DNA of 64,000 nucleotides from Rheinheimera aquimaris (GTDB lineage Bacteria; Pseudomonadota; Gammaproteobacteria; Enterobacterales; Alteromonadaceae), in assembly GCF_020531985.1 (NCBI RefSeq), contig NZ_JAJAVQ010000002.1:248001-312000 (forward strand). The letters are read 5' to 3'. Positions 1 through 10,003 of the stretch are shown piece after piece. Below the pieces are notes generated by a model. That model made no database searches. It saw only the letters and a program-made list of their open reading frames with translations, and had not been told where the DNA came from. A program made the position numbers and the translations under genes. Position 1 is the first letter of the stretch; each line of letters opens with the position of its first letter.

Positions 1-674
1 GTATCGCCGACAGAGACATAGCCTTGTTCCCACAGCGGATGATAGCTTAAGCCATGTTCTTTTAAGTAATAAAACACGTCTTTGTTGCTCCAGTCGATAA
101 TCGGCTGGATTTTCACTACACCACGGCTGATCTCGACAATGGCTTTGTCGGCACGGGTGCTGCTTTGGCTGCGGCGCAAGCCGGTAAACCAAGTGCCCAC
201 ATTCAGCTCTTTGAGTGCGCGTTGCATCGGCTCAACTTTATTCAGCTGGTTATATTGCTTAATACCCTCTGCGGTTTGCCACAATTTACCAAAACGTGCT
301 TCCTGCCAGGCCGGGCTTAACGGCGAGCTGTATACTTTCAGGTTGAGCTTCAACTGCTCAGTCAGCGTATCGATAAACTGATAGGTTTCCGGGAATAAAT
401 AACCGGTATCCGTTAACACCACCGGGATATCCGGCTGTTGCTGCGTGACCAGATGCAGCATCACCGCCGCCTGAATACCAAAGCTGGAACTTAGCATTGG
501 ATTTAACGGCAGATGCTGCAGTGCCCAGCGCACACGTTCACTTGCTGACAGTGGCGCCAGCAGCGCATTGGCTTCAGCCAGCCACGCCTGTTGCGTGGCA
601 TTGTCCTGCTGCAGAATCGTTTGATACTTACTGTCTGCGGCCGGGTTAAGGGTTTGCTTAGCTGTGGAAGTCAT
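1..674 (-). CDS. cysH: Phosphoadenylyl-sulfate (PAPS) reductase CysH, 3' end missing
   Basis: CysH reduces PAPS to sulfite with thioredoxin as electron donor, in the cytoplasm, just before the CysJI step of assimilatory sulfate reduction. The reverse-strand translation starts [10 protein letters not shown] and contains '[12 protein letters not shown]', '[10 protein letters not shown]', '[11 protein letters not shown]' and '[10 protein letters not shown]', all typical of the PP-loop reductase family. The ATG at 672-674 overlaps the last 17 bases of cysI, so the two are probably translationally linked. About 224 codons are present. The C-terminal tail, including the catalytic ECG(I/L)H cysteine, lies beyond the left edge of the window, so it cannot be checked. 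Third gene of the cysJIH operon. Confidence 0.95.
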   Translation of the reverse strand, partial: MTSTAKQTLNPAADSKYQTILQQDNATQQAWLAEANALLAPLSASERVRWALQHLPLNPMLSSSFGIQAAVMLHLVTQQQPDIPVVLTDTGYLFPETYQFIDTLTEQLKLNLKVYSSPLSPAWQEARFGKLWQTAEGIKQYNQLNKVEPMQRALKELNVGTWFTGLRRSQSSTRADKAIVEISRGVVKIQPIIDWSNKDVFYYLKEHGLSYHPLWEQGYVSVGD

Positions 675-2379
675 CTTTTGGTACCACTACCGGTGCAACA
701 ACACCGGCCCTTATCACAAAATCACCAAAACCTTCGCTGCTGTCGCTACGCTCACTGGCCCAGCGGCCAATTAAGCCATCCAGTGTGGAGAGGATCTCGC
801 TTTCACCAACGTTATCCAGCAGCAGGCGTGGAATACGGGTGCCTTCACGGTTGCCACCCAGGTACAGGTTATACTTGCCAGGCCCGCGGCCAACTAAACC
901 CACTTCCGCCAGCATGGCGCGGCCACAGCCGTTAGGGCAACCGGTAACGCGCAGCACTATATGTTCATCAGCAACATCGTGCTTGCCCAATAAGCCTTCT
1001 ACTTTAGTAACCAGCTCGGGCAGGTAACGTTCAGCTTCGGCCATCGCCAGCGGGCAGGTCGGGAACGATACACAGGCCATTGAGTTTTTGCGCTGTTCGC
1101 TGTGGCTGTCGTCAATCAGGCCGTGAGCGCGGGCAATGGCGTCTATTTCCGCTTTTTGCTCGGCCGGTACACCGGCAATGATCAGGTTCTGGTTTGCCGT
1201 CATGCGCAAGTCGCCCTGGTGTATGGCAGCGATTTTGGCCAGGCCGGTTTTCAGCGGCTTACCGGGGAAGTCGAGCACCCGGCCATTTTCAATAAACAGT
1301 GTTAAGTGCTGTTTGCCGTCGATGCCATCAACCCAGCCAATACGGTCGCCACGGCTGCTGAAGCTGTAAGGTTTTACCGGTTCAAATGCGACGCCGGTGC
1401 GGGCTTCAACTTCCGCGCGAAAGGCATCAATACCGATACGGTCGATGGTGTATTTAGTCTTGGCATTTTTGCGGTTCGAGCGGTTACCGTAATCACGTTG
1501 CACAGTCACCACATGTTCGGCCACTTTCAGCACATGCTCAAGCGGTATATACCCCAGGTCGTCTGCCATACGCGGATAAGTGGCGGTATCGCCCCAGGTC
1601 ATTGCCAGGCCGGCACCCACCAGGACGTTAAAGCCCACCAACTGACCGTTTTCGGCCACGGCAACAAAGCTTAAATCGTTGGCGTGTACATCAATATCGT
1701 TATGTGGCGGAATAACCACAGCCGTTTTAAATTTGCGCGGCAGGTAGCTGTCGCCTAATACCGGTTCGGTTTCGGTGGTTTCAACTTTTTCTTCGTCCAG
1801 CCAGATTTCAGCATAAGCGCGGGTTTTTGGCAGTAAATGCTCACTGATCTTTGCTGCCCACTGATAGGCCTGCTGGTGCAGCTCAGACTCTACCGGGTTA
1901 GAGGTACACAACACGTTACGGTTAACGTCACCGGCGGTGGCGATAGAATCGATACCGATCTGGTTTAAAAACTGGTGCATCGGCTTAATATTGGGCTTTA
2001 ACACGCCATGAAACTGAAAGGTCTGGCGTGTGGTTAAGCGGATACTGCCATACAAGGTGCTGTCGGCGGCAAATTTATCAATCGCCAGCCACTGCTGCGG
2101 GGTAATAATGCCGCCCGGCATCCGCGCGCGCAGCATTACATTGTGCAGTGGTTCCAGTTTTTGCGCGGTGCGCTCGGCGCGGATATCACGGTCGTCCTGC
2201 TGATACATGCCGTGAAAGCGGATCAGCATAAAGTTATCGCCGTTAAAGCCGCCGGTAATTTCATCTTTAAGATCGTTGGCAATGGTGCCGCGCAGATGAT
2301 CACTCTCAGCCTTTAAGCGCTCGTTATCAGACAGGGCACCCGGTGCCACTAAATCTGGATTAATTGGATACTGGCTCAT
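658..2379 (-). CDS. cysI: Sulfite reductase (NADPH) hemoprotein beta subunit CysI
   Basis: CysI carries siroheme and a [4Fe-4S] cluster and performs the six-electron reduction of sulfite to sulfide, receiving electrons from CysJ. At 573 residues it matches the usual length of about 570. The cluster ligands are visible as C-x5-C in '[10 protein letters not shown]' (around residues 435-441) and C-x3-C in 'GCPNGCGR' (around 480). The nitrite/sulfite reductase ferredoxin-like half-domains are also recognisable ('[12 protein letters not shown]', '[12 protein letters not shown]'). Its ATG shares one base with the stop of cysJ (TAATG), and its end overlaps cysH by 17 bases, giving a coupled operon cysJ-cysI-cysH. 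Confidence 0.97.
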   Translation of the reverse strand: MSQYPINPDLVAPGALSDNERLKAESDHLRGTIANDLKDEITGGFNGDNFMLIRFHGMYQQDDRDIRAERTAQKLEPLHNVMLRARMPGGIITPQQWLAIDKFAADSTLYGSIRLTTRQTFQFHGVLKPNIKPMHQFLNQIGIDSIATAGDVNRNVLCTSNPVESELHQQAYQWAAKISEHLLPKTRAYAEIWLDEEKVETTETEPVLGDSYLPRKFKTAVVIPPHNDIDVHANDLSFVAVAENGQLVGFNVLVGAGLAMTWGDTATYPRMADDLGYIPLEHVLKVAEHVVTVQRDYGNRSNRKNAKTKYTIDRIGIDAFRAEVEARTGVAFEPVKPYSFSSRGDRIGWVDGIDGKQHLTLFIENGRVLDFPGKPLKTGLAKIAAIHQGDLRMTANQNLIIAGVPAEQKAEIDAIARAHGLIDDSHSEQRKNSMACVSFPTCPLAMAEAERYLPELVTKVEGLLGKHDVADEHIVLRVTGCPNGCGRAMLAEVGLVGRGPGKYNLYLGGNREGTRIPRLLLDNVGESEILSTLDGLIGRWASERSDSSEGFGDFVIRAGVVAPVVVPKDDFHS

Positions 2380-4187
2380 TAATAGACATCCTTCTGATAA
2401 CGTTTTGCGACGCGTAATTCATCTAAATAGTGTTGTGCTTCATCGGCGGTTTTGCCACCGTACTGCTGTACGATATCAATCAGCGCCTGCTGTACATCTT
2501 TGGCCATACGGTTGGCATCACCACAGATATACAGGTGTGCACCTTCCTGCAACCACTGCCATACCTCGGCACCGTGTTTACGCAGCTTATCCTGCACATA
2601 TACCTTTGCCGCCTGATCGCGGCTGAAAGCCACATCCAGCTTGCTTAGCACGCCACGTTTTAAATAGCTCTGCAGTTCCAGCTGGTATAAAAAGTCCTGG
2701 GTGAAATGTGGGTTGCCGAAGAATAGCCAGTTTTTACCGCTGGCACCGCGGGCATCACGCTCCTGCAAAAAGGCACGGAACGGTGCTATGCCGGTGCCCG
2801 GGCCAATCATAATAACCGGCGTGTCGTCACTCTGTGGCAGGCGGAAGTTATTGTTGTGCTCAACAAAGACTTTAACCTTTTCACCTTCGGCTAAACGCTC
2901 GGCCAAAAAGCCAGACGCGCCGCCCAAATGTGGCTGGCCGTAGGCGTCGTAACGTACCACCGCCACTGTTAAGTGCACTTCGTCTTCTACTTCCGCCTGT
3001 GATGACGCTATAGAATACAGCCGTGGTTGCTGCTTGCGCAGTGCATCCGCCAGTTGCTGGGCGCTTAGCAGGCCGGGGTGATCGCGAACAATATCAATAA
3101 TCTGCCGCTCGTTTAAATAAGCCCGTAGCGCGGTTTTATCAGCAGCCAGGTCGGCTAAGGCAGTGTTGCCGGTAGCAGCGGCATATTTCTCGGCAAAGGC
3201 CGGGTAAGACTGCGTCAGTTCCAGCTGCTCGGTCAGTGCCTGTTCAATGGTGAGCGTAGCGCTGCCAACCGCAACCGGTGTGTCGCGGGCAATCGCCGTC
3301 AGTAACAACAGTTCACGCACCAAAGCTGCATCATTAGAGAAATATACGCCCAGTGCATCACCCGGCTGATAGCTTAAGCCTGATCCCGCCAGTGAAATTT
3401 CGATATGACGTACATCTTTAGTCGAGTCGCGGCCGGTAATTTTTTGATTGGTGTACAGCTCTGCGGCAAACGGGTTTTGCTTATTGTACTGGCTGACACT
3501 GCCTGCCGTAGTATCACTGCCCGGCCAGGCAATAACCTGGGCCGAAGGGGCGGCGGATGCTTTTAGCTCCGGCTCCAGTTTAGTAATAACCTCGGTACTC
3601 CAGCTGTCTGCCTGCGCCTGATAATCAACGTCTAAATCGGCGCGTGCTTGCACTGATACGGCGCCAAGCTCGGTAAGGCGGCTATCAAAATCCTGTGCAG
3701 TTTTACAGAAAAACTCATAGCTGGTGTCTCCCAGCCCCAGCACAGCATATTTTAAGCCCGTCAGTTTTGGTGCTTTTTTACTGAATAAAAAGTTATGCAG
3801 GCCAATGGCATTTTCCGGTGGTTCACCTTCACCGTAGGTTGAGGTAACAATCACCAGATACTGCTCGTTTTTCAGTTGGCTGGTTTTGTACTCCGCCATA
3901 TCAACCACTTTGGCTGTAATACCTTTCCCCTGAGCCTGCTTAGCCAGGGCTTCTGCGACATGACGGGCATTGCCAGTTTGTGAACCGAACAAAATAGTCA
4001 GGCTGGCTGCAGCGGCTGCTTGTGCAGGAACCACGCTACCTTGGGCTGCCAGCTGCGCACTTGCTGCCAGATAGCCACTCACCCAGGCTTGCTGAATAGG
4101 GTTTAACTGGCTGATCAGCCCCTGCAACTGGCTAACTTGCTGCTCGGACAAAGGGCTGGCCTGCGCAACTAATGACGATAAAAGCAT
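2379..4187 (-). CDS. cysJ: Sulfite reductase (NADPH) flavoprotein alpha subunit CysJ
   Basis: CysJ passes electrons from NADPH through FAD and FMN to CysI. The 602 residues (family about 600) hold an N-terminal flavodoxin domain with '[17 protein letters not shown]' (about residues 65-80), an FAD-binding region with 'RLYSIASS' and '[11 protein letters not shown]', and a ferredoxin-reductase NADPH site '[18 protein letters not shown]'. It ends in the family's usual 'KRYQKDVY'. The start is chosen from an AGGATCTTTT leader before ATG 4187. It is the first gene of the cys operon. The 296-bp AT-rich gap to the divergent DUF2884 gene must hold its promoter; CysB control would be expected for this family, but I did not identify a site. 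Confidence 0.97.
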   Translation of the reverse strand: MLLSSLVAQASPLSEQQVSQLQGLISQLNPIQQAWVSGYLAASAQLAAQGSVVPAQAAAAASLTILFGSQTGNARHVAEALAKQAQGKGITAKVVDMAEYKTSQLKNEQYLVIVTSTYGEGEPPENAIGLHNFLFSKKAPKLTGLKYAVLGLGDTSYEFFCKTAQDFDSRLTELGAVSVQARADLDVDYQAQADSWSTEVITKLEPELKASAAPSAQVIAWPGSDTTAGSVSQYNKQNPFAAELYTNQKITGRDSTKDVRHIEISLAGSGLSYQPGDALGVYFSNDAALVRELLLLTAIARDTPVAVGSATLTIEQALTEQLELTQSYPAFAEKYAAATGNTALADLAADKTALRAYLNERQIIDIVRDHPGLLSAQQLADALRKQQPRLYSIASSQAEVEDEVHLTVAVVRYDAYGQPHLGGASGFLAERLAEGEKVKVFVEHNNNFRLPQSDDTPVIMIGPGTGIAPFRAFLQERDARGASGKNWLFFGNPHFTQDFLYQLELQSYLKRGVLSKLDVAFSRDQAAKVYVQDKLRKHGAEVWQWLQEGAHLYICGDANRMAKDVQQALIDIVQQYGGKTADEAQHYLDELRVAKRYQKDVY

Positions 4188-4483
4188 AAAAGATCCTGCA
4201 CACTAAGATTTCAGCCATTTTAGCCATCTATATGTATATCGGTAAAAGAATGGATCTCTCTTCTTTATTCCAATAAGTAATTAAAAACACCCTTTGGTAT
4301 CAGCCTGGCTGCACTCAAAAACCTAATAAAAAAGCTAATAAGTGGTCAAAAACACTAATCGGCGAAAATTATATTTTATTGCCATTCAAACTTTTTAATA
4401 AATAACAGCAACTTAAATATTGGCATTAAGTTTGTAACGCTACTGGTGTCATGAACACAGGCCATTGCCCAAAGGATAGCAAA

Positions 4484-5299
4484 ATGAAAACTCTACTTAT
4501 CGCGACCGGTTTTGCATTAACCAGCATCAGCAGCGCAGTAATGGCGCACGAAGGCCAAAGCTGCAATATAAACTTCGATAAAGATTTAGTGATCAACAGC
4601 GAGTTAGTCAGCATGAAAGATGCCGGTACTGAGTTGTGGCGCATCAATAATGACGGGCAGCTGTGGCTGGACGGTAAAGTTATCAGCACTGACAGCAATA
4701 CCCGCGCTTTGCTGCGCGACTATCAGGCCGGTGTCCGTACCCAAACACTGGAAACGGTAGCGCTGGTAGAAGATGCGCTGGTGCTGGCTGCTGATGCGGT
4801 AAATTCTGTGTTGACTGAGTTGACCGGCGACTCGCTGGACAGTCATCCGGCATTGCAAAACGCAATGGATAAAATCAAAACCGGTTCAGAGCGTGTTGTT
4901 GTGCGCAATGGCGACACTATAGAGTTGTACGGCAGCCGCTTCGACAGCATGGATGATGCGTTTGGTGAAGAATTTGAACAGGCGATTGAAGAAGCTGTTA
5001 CCAGCTCGATGGGCAGCATTCTGATGTTGGTCGGCCAGGCTATCAGCAGTGGCGAAGGCAATTTTGAACAGCGCATGGAAGCCTTTGGCGAACGTATGGA
5101 GCGTTTCGGTGAAGATCTGGAGGCACGTATGGATGTTCAAAGCCAGGCTTTGGAGCAACGTGGCGAAAGTATGTGCGCTAACCTGCAACAACTGGATGTA
5201 CTGGAGTCGCAAATCCAGCAGGCCATTCCGCAAATGCAAAAGTATGACCTGATTGAAGTCAGCAGTGACAACACTACGGCGTTTTATCTGTACAACTAA
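4484..5299 (+). CDS. DUF2884 (YggN-like) secreted protein
   Basis: A predicted periplasmic protein of unknown function. A signal peptide is clear at the N-terminus (MKTLLIATGFALTSISSAVMA, cleavage near 'VMA-HEG'). The body resembles E. coli YggN: 'INNDGQLWLDGK', 'LLRDYQAGVRTQ' and an acidic helical second half rich in Glu, Gln and Met. The in-frame ATG at 4451 would put 11 residues ahead of the signal peptide; ATG 4484, preceded by AAAGGATAGC, is the better start and gives 271 residues. It stands alone and is followed by a terminator. Function unknown; the family call is from sequence resemblance. Confidence 0.85.
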   Translation: MKTLLIATGFALTSISSAVMAHEGQSCNINFDKDLVINSELVSMKDAGTELWRINNDGQLWLDGKVISTDSNTRALLRDYQAGVRTQTLETVALVEDALVLAADAVNSVLTELTGDSLDSHPALQNAMDKIKTGSERVVVRNGDTIELYGSRFDSMDDAFGEEFEQAIEEAVTSSMGSILMLVGQAISSGEGNFEQRMEAFGERMERFGEDLEARMDVQSQALEQRGESMCANLQQLDVLESQIQQAIPQMQKYDLIEVSSDNTTAFYLYN

Positions 5300-5340
5300 A
5301 TTTTAACCCTATTCGTGTACTATCCCAACCACGACTTTGG

Positions 5341-5376
5341 CGCGCTGATCTCATCCTGACAGCGCGTCTTTTTTTA
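5341..5376 (+). terminator. Rho-independent terminator after the DUF2884 gene
   Basis: A 7-bp perfect stem CGCGCTG (5341-5347) / CAGCGCG (5360-5366) is followed by TC and a run of seven T (5369-5375). It lies 41 bases after the DUF2884 stop. Confidence 0.85.
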
Positions 5377-5469
5377 TGCGTTTTCTGACATGAGTTGTTG
5401 CCCGGCTGGCTGGTTATCTGCAGTGGTTCAGGGTAGCCTGTGGCTTTTTAGCTATTCAGGACATGATGT

Positions 5470-5817
5470 ATGACCATGCAACGTATTTTACCTGCTGCCC
5501 GCTACTCTGAAGCGGTTATTGTTAACGGACTGATTTTTTGTGCCGGCATGGTGCCGGAAAACAGCAGCGTTGACGCCACGCTGCAAACCGAAGATGTGCT
5601 AAAGCAGATTGATGCTTTGCTGGCGCAATGTGGTAGTGCCAAAACCCGGCTGGTTGATGCGACTATTTATCTGGCTGACATGGCCGACTACGCGGCGATG
5701 AACCTGGCCTGGGATAACTGGGTTGCGCCGGGCTGTGCCCCGGCACGTGCTACCGTTGAAGCAAAATTGGCTGACCCGGCCTGGAAAGTTGAGATTAAAA
5801 TCGTCGCAGCCCAGTAA
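5470..5817 (+). CDS. RidA family (YjgF/UK114) reactive intermediate deaminase
   Basis: RidA proteins hydrolyse reactive enamine/imine intermediates made by PLP enzymes; some relatives have other roles. The 115-residue length and the C-terminal block 'ARATVEAKLADPAWKVEI' with the family's substrate-binding arginine fit an active RidA-type trimer. 'VIVNGLIFCAGMVP' and 'KTRLVDATIYLADMADYAAMN' are also characteristic. AGGA lies about 8 bases before ATG 5470. It runs tail-to-tail with sua5, with stop codons directly adjacent (5815-5817 and 5818-5820). It belongs to one of the lesser RidA subfamilies, so the exact substrate is open. Confidence 0.9.
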   Translation: MTMQRILPAARYSEAVIVNGLIFCAGMVPENSSVDATLQTEDVLKQIDALLAQCGSAKTRLVDATIYLADMADYAAMNLAWDNWVAPGCAPARATVEAKLADPAWKVEIKIVAAQ

Positions 5818-6795
5818 CTAACTGTTGGCATTAAAGCCGGCGCGGCGCAACCTGTCGTGCACGGCTAACCAGTCTTCGCTTTGTGGCGGTAGTTCACACC
5901 ATATCTGACTAACTCCGGCTTTGTCGGCCAGATACAAACTGCGATACAGTGCACTGGCATAGTCTGCTGCGTTCTGTGCCATTGGCATACTCTGTACCTT
6001 GCAAGCTTGCGGCAACGGGCTGTAATGCAGCACGGCAATATCAGCTGTGGCGTTGCCAATGCTCTCTGCCAATTGCTTACTATCCAGGCAAATAAGAGGC
6101 GCCTCAGGCTGATAATGCGCCTCTACATTCCCGGCAACTTTCACCTGATGCTGTGCTGGCTGAGCGATCTCCCGCTGCAGTATTGCAGCCAGTTGCGATG
6201 CCTTAACAGGTCCGGCGCGAACAATTGTCGGCGTATCGCCGGTCAAATCAACAATAGTTGATTCTACACCATGCTGACAAAAACCACCGTCCAGCACTGC
6301 AGCTATGCGGCCTTGTAAGCTGGCAAGCACTTGTTCACAACTGGTTGGGCTGAGTTTTTTGTAACGGTTGGCAGAAGGTGCGGCCACTGCCAGCTGATGC
6401 TGTCTGAGCAAACTAAGCAAGGCCGGATGCGCTGGCATGCGCAGCCCGATACTATCCAGGCCTCCGGTAATAATGTTACTGACATGATTGGCCTTCTTGA
6501 GCAATAGTGTCAGCGGGCCGGGCCAGAATGCCCGGGCCAGTTGCCAGGCACTGTCGGGGATATCACAGGCCCAATCTGTCATAGCTTTCGTACTGTGTAG
6601 ATGCACAATCAGCGGGTGATCCGCCGGCCGGCCTTTAGCCGCAAAAATGGCGCTGACGGCGTCAGGCTGAGATGCATCTGCGGCCAGGCCGTATACGGTT
6701 TCAGTGGGGACCGCGACCAGTTTGCCCCGGCGCAGAAGCTGCCCGGCAAGTGTAATGTCGTTGCTGTGTTGCGCATCGAGTATCAAGGTGTTCAT
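5818..6795 (-). CDS. L-threonylcarbamoyladenylate synthase, Sua5 type (YrdC + Sua5 domains)
   Basis: TsaC/Sua5 enzymes make threonylcarbamoyl-AMP from threonine, ATP and bicarbonate, the first step of t6A37 tRNA modification. The 325 residues comprise an N-terminal YrdC domain ('AVPTETVYGLAADA', 'FAAKGRPADHPLIVHL', 'AFWPGPLTLLL', 'GLRMPAHP', 'AAPSANRYKKLSPT', 'ESTIVDLT') followed by a C-terminal Sua5 domain from about residue 215. This is the long Sua5 form, not the roughly 190-residue TsaC usual in gammaproteobacteria. Its ATG (6793-6795) overlaps the stop of the DUF6671 gene as ATGA, making it the last gene of the dabB-dabA-DUF6671-sua5 operon. It may be a second copy beside a housekeeping tsaC elsewhere (inference). 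Confidence 0.9.
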   Translation of the reverse strand: MNTLILDAQHSNDITLAGQLLRRGKLVAVPTETVYGLAADASQPDAVSAIFAAKGRPADHPLIVHLHSTKAMTDWACDIPDSAWQLARAFWPGPLTLLLKKANHVSNIITGGLDSIGLRMPAHPALLSLLRQHQLAVAAPSANRYKKLSPTSCEQVLASLQGRIAAVLDGGFCQHGVESTIVDLTGDTPTIVRAGPVKASQLAAILQREIAQPAQHQVKVAGNVEAHYQPEAPLICLDSKQLAESIGNATADIAVLHYSPLPQACKVQSMPMAQNAADYASALYRSLYLADKAGVSQIWCELPPQSEDWLAVHDRLRRAGFNANS

Positions 6796-7589
6796 GGGTT
6801 ACATACCTGACAATATAGGGCAGCGGCGTAACGCTGCTCTGAACCATATGTTTCTGTATAACCGCAGCGCTGACAACATGCCTGGCGCGCCTGAGTCAAG
6901 GTGCTGGGCGTGCCGCATTCTTCGCAGGGTAGCCCGCTAATTGGTTTATCCGGCCAAAAGCCGGGCGTGCTGCACCTTGCACACTGATGTTTTATCCGCT
7001 GCACCAGATCGGCAGCAGCCAGGCGAATATGTTGCTGTCGCTCCGGGCAACAGTGGGCGCGCAAGTCAAAGCCCAATATGAACTCGCCTCCATTTATCAG
7101 CAGACTGCCTGCCTGCTGCCGTGCTTCTGCGGGACTCAGCCCTTTGCGAATGTAGCGATGTTGTTGCACCAGCAGTTTTTGACCTTCAGGCACGCTAGCC
7201 AACGCTTGATCCAGTGCTTCATTGTTACTGATAGTCCATTGCTGCACGTTGGTTGGGCCATAAAAACGGCCAGTGACAGCCCAACCGGCACTGATATTGA
7301 CACAGCAAATGAGCTCGAGATTAAAGGTACCTATACCATAGGGGCCTGGCGCAAAACTGCCCTCGCTGCCGATGCCGGTATCATAGCCACTTAACTCCGC
7401 CGCTATTGCAGCTTTGCGTAATGCGCACTCATCAGGCGACATAAAACGTGGCCGTTCACCGGCAAAGCTGCCGAGGCTATCGGTGTCAAAGCTGTCTAGC
7501 TCAGTCAGCTGCCAGCCAAGTTCAAGCAACGCCTGGCTGATAAGGCGGCCTTTGTTGTGGCGTGTCAGCACGGCGACGCGGCGCATCAT
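6792..7589 (-). CDS. DUF6671-like protein with C-terminal zinc-ribbon-like cysteines
   Basis: Function unknown. The N-terminal 190 residues match my memory of the DUF6671 family: 'VAVLTRHNKGRLI', 'ELDSFDTDSLGSFAGERPR', 'ALRKAAIAAE', 'GIGSEGSFAP'. The last 70 residues hold four CxxC pairs (CARC, CEEC, CQRC, CQVC), which would form two zinc knuckles. The start is ATG 7587-7589 (MMRRVAVL), which overlaps the dabA stop as ATGA; an upstream in-frame codon at 7625 lies inside dabA and has no reason to be used. The stop overlaps the sua5 ATG in the same way. Its position between a bicarbonate pump and a bicarbonate-using tRNA enzyme suggests a linked role, but that is inference. Predicted 265 residues, cytoplasmic. 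Confidence 0.75.
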   Translation of the reverse strand: MMRRVAVLTRHNKGRLISQALLELGWQLTELDSFDTDSLGSFAGERPRFMSPDECALRKAAIAAELSGYDTGIGSEGSFAPGPYGIGTFNLELICCVNISAGWAVTGRFYGPTNVQQWTISNNEALDQALASVPEGQKLLVQQHRYIRKGLSPAEARQQAGSLLINGGEFILGFDLRAHCCPERQQHIRLAAADLVQRIKHQCARCSTPGFWPDKPISGLPCEECGTPSTLTQARQACCQRCGYTETYGSEQRYAAALYCQVCNP

Positions 7590-10003
7590 AGTTTGACTTG
7601 TTGCCAATGTTGCTGCTGCCAGCAATGTACGCTACCGTCACTGTCGAGCTGATAAAGCCAAAGCCAGTGGTTATTTGCCAGCGCTGCGACATCAGGGGCG
7701 CGGTTGATAATATTGGTGATTGCCTGACGCGGCGCCGCGATAATGACGCTCAAACGCACAGGTTGATGCATTAACCTGCTGCCATCGTGCACTGACTGCC
7801 AGGCCAGACCGGTGCGTAAATCACCACCATTACCTTCAAATACGCCAACATGGCCCGCGACTACGTTATGCAATAGTTTGTTGCCACTGCCGTACTTCTG
7901 CGGTGCCACAACCGATGCGTAATACTGCAGGTTAATCCAGTTTGTGACGATCATCGGCGCAGTCATAATGCTGTATAGCTGGCTGAAATCATCGTCATTT
8001 TGCGTGTCATAATCGTGCAGAAAACAACGCCCCTGTAAATCCAGCGCTTTGGTAAGTTGTCTTGGTGCAACAATAAAGGCCGCGTTATTGGCCAAGCCCC
8101 ACTCCGGTCGCAGCTGAGCCCAGTCGGTGCTGCGCCGGCGGAAAAAGCGCACCAGTGCCTTATCTGACATGTTCTTCTGTGCAAACTGGCCTGCACGTTG
8201 CTGCCGTGCATCGCAAGCCGCTGCAGTTAACCAGTTTAGCCAGTCAGCCTGCCTTGGCGGTTGGTACACTTCAAGTTCATCCGTTGTCGTGTGGTGCATG
8301 GCGGCAAAAAATTGTGTGTCGGTGGGTACGACTATCTGATGATCGTCCGCTAACAGTTGTCGCACTGCGCTGTTGTTCAGTATCTGAGCCAGTACTTTGA
8401 CATTAACCTCACCGGTTTGGCCGCCACAGGCACCGCAATCTAAGCCGGCAGCATGTGGGTTGTTACAGCTTTTGCTGCCATGGCCAAACAAAAGTACAAC
8501 CGGAGCCAGCTGGGTTTTCAGCCCCATTGCCCGGAGGGTAGCCGCTGCCAGTTGCGCCTGCTCGCTGTCTGTCAGTGGTTGGTTATCGCGGCTAAGTTGC
8601 CAGGGCTGTGAGTCAATATGTTTATTTAGCGCATGGCGGGCTTGCGGACGCAGAAAAGCGCGTTTTATTAAGCTAATCAATTTAGTTGTACCTGCAGCCT
8701 CTACCATACCTAGGCTGGATGATGCCAGGTCAAAGCTCTGTTTCCAGCCTAAGCCAGGCTGGCGGCTAAAGGTACCCTGTTCCGGCCGGATCTGTTGTAC
8801 CTGTAACACCGGTGCCAGCAAGCCGGGCAACTGTGGCCGGCTGACTTTGCTGTGAGGTGCCTGGTAAGCAATAGGCAAGCCGAAAAAGCCGGCAAATCCG
8901 AGGGTCTGAATATGATCATGTTGCCGCTCTAAAGCACGGCGCATTGGTTCTGAGCGCACATCGATGCAAAATGCTGCCTGTAACACCGGCCGGAGAGTCG
9001 CTGCTGATTGAGTGCAGCATTGCTGCAGCTTACGTAGTAGCGGCTGCTGTACACTAAGCTCCAGCGCCCTTTGCCATACCTGGCGCAAACTGAGCGCTGC
9101 CTGAGTGTGTACCAGTGTCGCGTCGTAGCTACTGGCTTGTTGCTGTAAGGTGGCCAGTATCCCGGTATGTTGGTTGTTATGGCGTTTTGTATGCTGCCAT
9201 AACACCCAATCCCAGCCGAGCAGCATATACAGCAACTGGCAGACTGCCTGATGAGTGCTGTGCCCCTGCAGTGATTGCTGCCAGTCCAACCAGGCTTGCC
9301 AACCGGCCCAGCCGGAAATGCTTTGCAGCAGATTTTCAAAATATGCCTGACGTTGGGCCGGTTTGGGGCACCAGCTATCGAGCCAGGGCAGCATGTGTGC
9401 AATTAACGTCTGGGGTGAGTCGGGTAAGGTGCTAAACAAGGTGTTCAGATTGGTACTGGCTAACACCTGCAAGCCCTTATCCTGACGTACGACAGTTAAC
9501 CAGCAGTGATAGGCATGGTCATCACTGCCTGCATCCGCACTGAAGCGTTCCGGATACTGATAATACAGTGCAAAAAATTGGCTAAGTTGCTGTAACACCA
9601 ATTGTGGCCAGGGCAATGTGTCGTGCTGGCTGTTCTGTTCCGCCAGCAACTGCGTCAGGCTGTTCCAGCTACGTAACACCACTTGTTGCTCAAGGCCCGC
9701 TACTGCCTGCTCTGTGCTGAGCGGTAATTCTGCTTCTGTTAATGCCTGTTCTAGCTGTGCTGGCATAATCTGTGTTTGCCATTGTGACAGATACCAGCGC
9801 GCACTCATCAGGCAGTCAGTACCGGCGAGTAGTTGTTGCTCTGCGGCAATTTCTGCAAACGGACGGCTGCGTTTTGGCCACCAGGGGTTTACTGCAATCA
9901 TCTGATCCAGTGGCCACTGTGGTGCTATCTGGCTTGCTGCTGCCTGCAACAGCTGACAGGTGTCAGCCATTGACAGCGAGGTGTCTGCACTCAGTGCGCT
10001 CAT
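7586..10003 (-). CDS. dabA: DabA-type inorganic carbon transporter subunit (DUF2309/UPF0753)
   Basis: DabA is a beta-carbonic-anhydrase-like protein that works with DabB to accumulate bicarbonate. The predicted zinc/active-site residues are present: Cys and Asp in 'CIDVRSEPMRRALE' (about residues 345-347), His in 'LLFGHGSKSC' (about 507) and Cys in 'LDCGACGGQTGEVN' (about 522). Their spacing matches the Cys/Asp...His-15-Cys pattern known from Halothiobacillus DabA. The start is ATG 10001-10003 (MSALSADTS), preceded by AGGAGACGCAAGC and overlapping the dabB stop as ATGA; this gives 805 residues. Longer in-frame starts reach into dabB and have no support. Peripheral membrane partner of DabB. 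Confidence 0.93.
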   Translation of the reverse strand: MSALSADTSLSMADTCQLLQAAASQIAPQWPLDQMIAVNPWWPKRSRPFAEIAAEQQLLAGTDCLMSARWYLSQWQTQIMPAQLEQALTEAELPLSTEQAVAGLEQQVVLRSWNSLTQLLAEQNSQHDTLPWPQLVLQQLSQFFALYYQYPERFSADAGSDDHAYHCWLTVVRQDKGLQVLASTNLNTLFSTLPDSPQTLIAHMLPWLDSWCPKPAQRQAYFENLLQSISGWAGWQAWLDWQQSLQGHSTHQAVCQLLYMLLGWDWVLWQHTKRHNNQHTGILATLQQQASSYDATLVHTQAALSLRQVWQRALELSVQQPLLRKLQQCCTQSAATLRPVLQAAFCIDVRSEPMRRALERQHDHIQTLGFAGFFGLPIAYQAPHSKVSRPQLPGLLAPVLQVQQIRPEQGTFSRQPGLGWKQSFDLASSSLGMVEAAGTTKLISLIKRAFLRPQARHALNKHIDSQPWQLSRDNQPLTDSEQAQLAAATLRAMGLKTQLAPVVLLFGHGSKSCNNPHAAGLDCGACGGQTGEVNVKVLAQILNNSAVRQLLADDHQIVVPTDTQFFAAMHHTTTDELEVYQPPRQADWLNWLTAAACDARQQRAGQFAQKNMSDKALVRFFRRRSTDWAQLRPEWGLANNAAFIVAPRQLTKALDLQGRCFLHDYDTQNDDDFSQLYSIMTAPMIVTNWINLQYYASVVAPQKYGSGNKLLHNVVAGHVGVFEGNGGDLRTGLAWQSVHDGSRLMHQPVRLSVIIAAPRQAITNIINRAPDVAALANNHWLWLYQLDSDGSVHCWQQQHWQQVKL

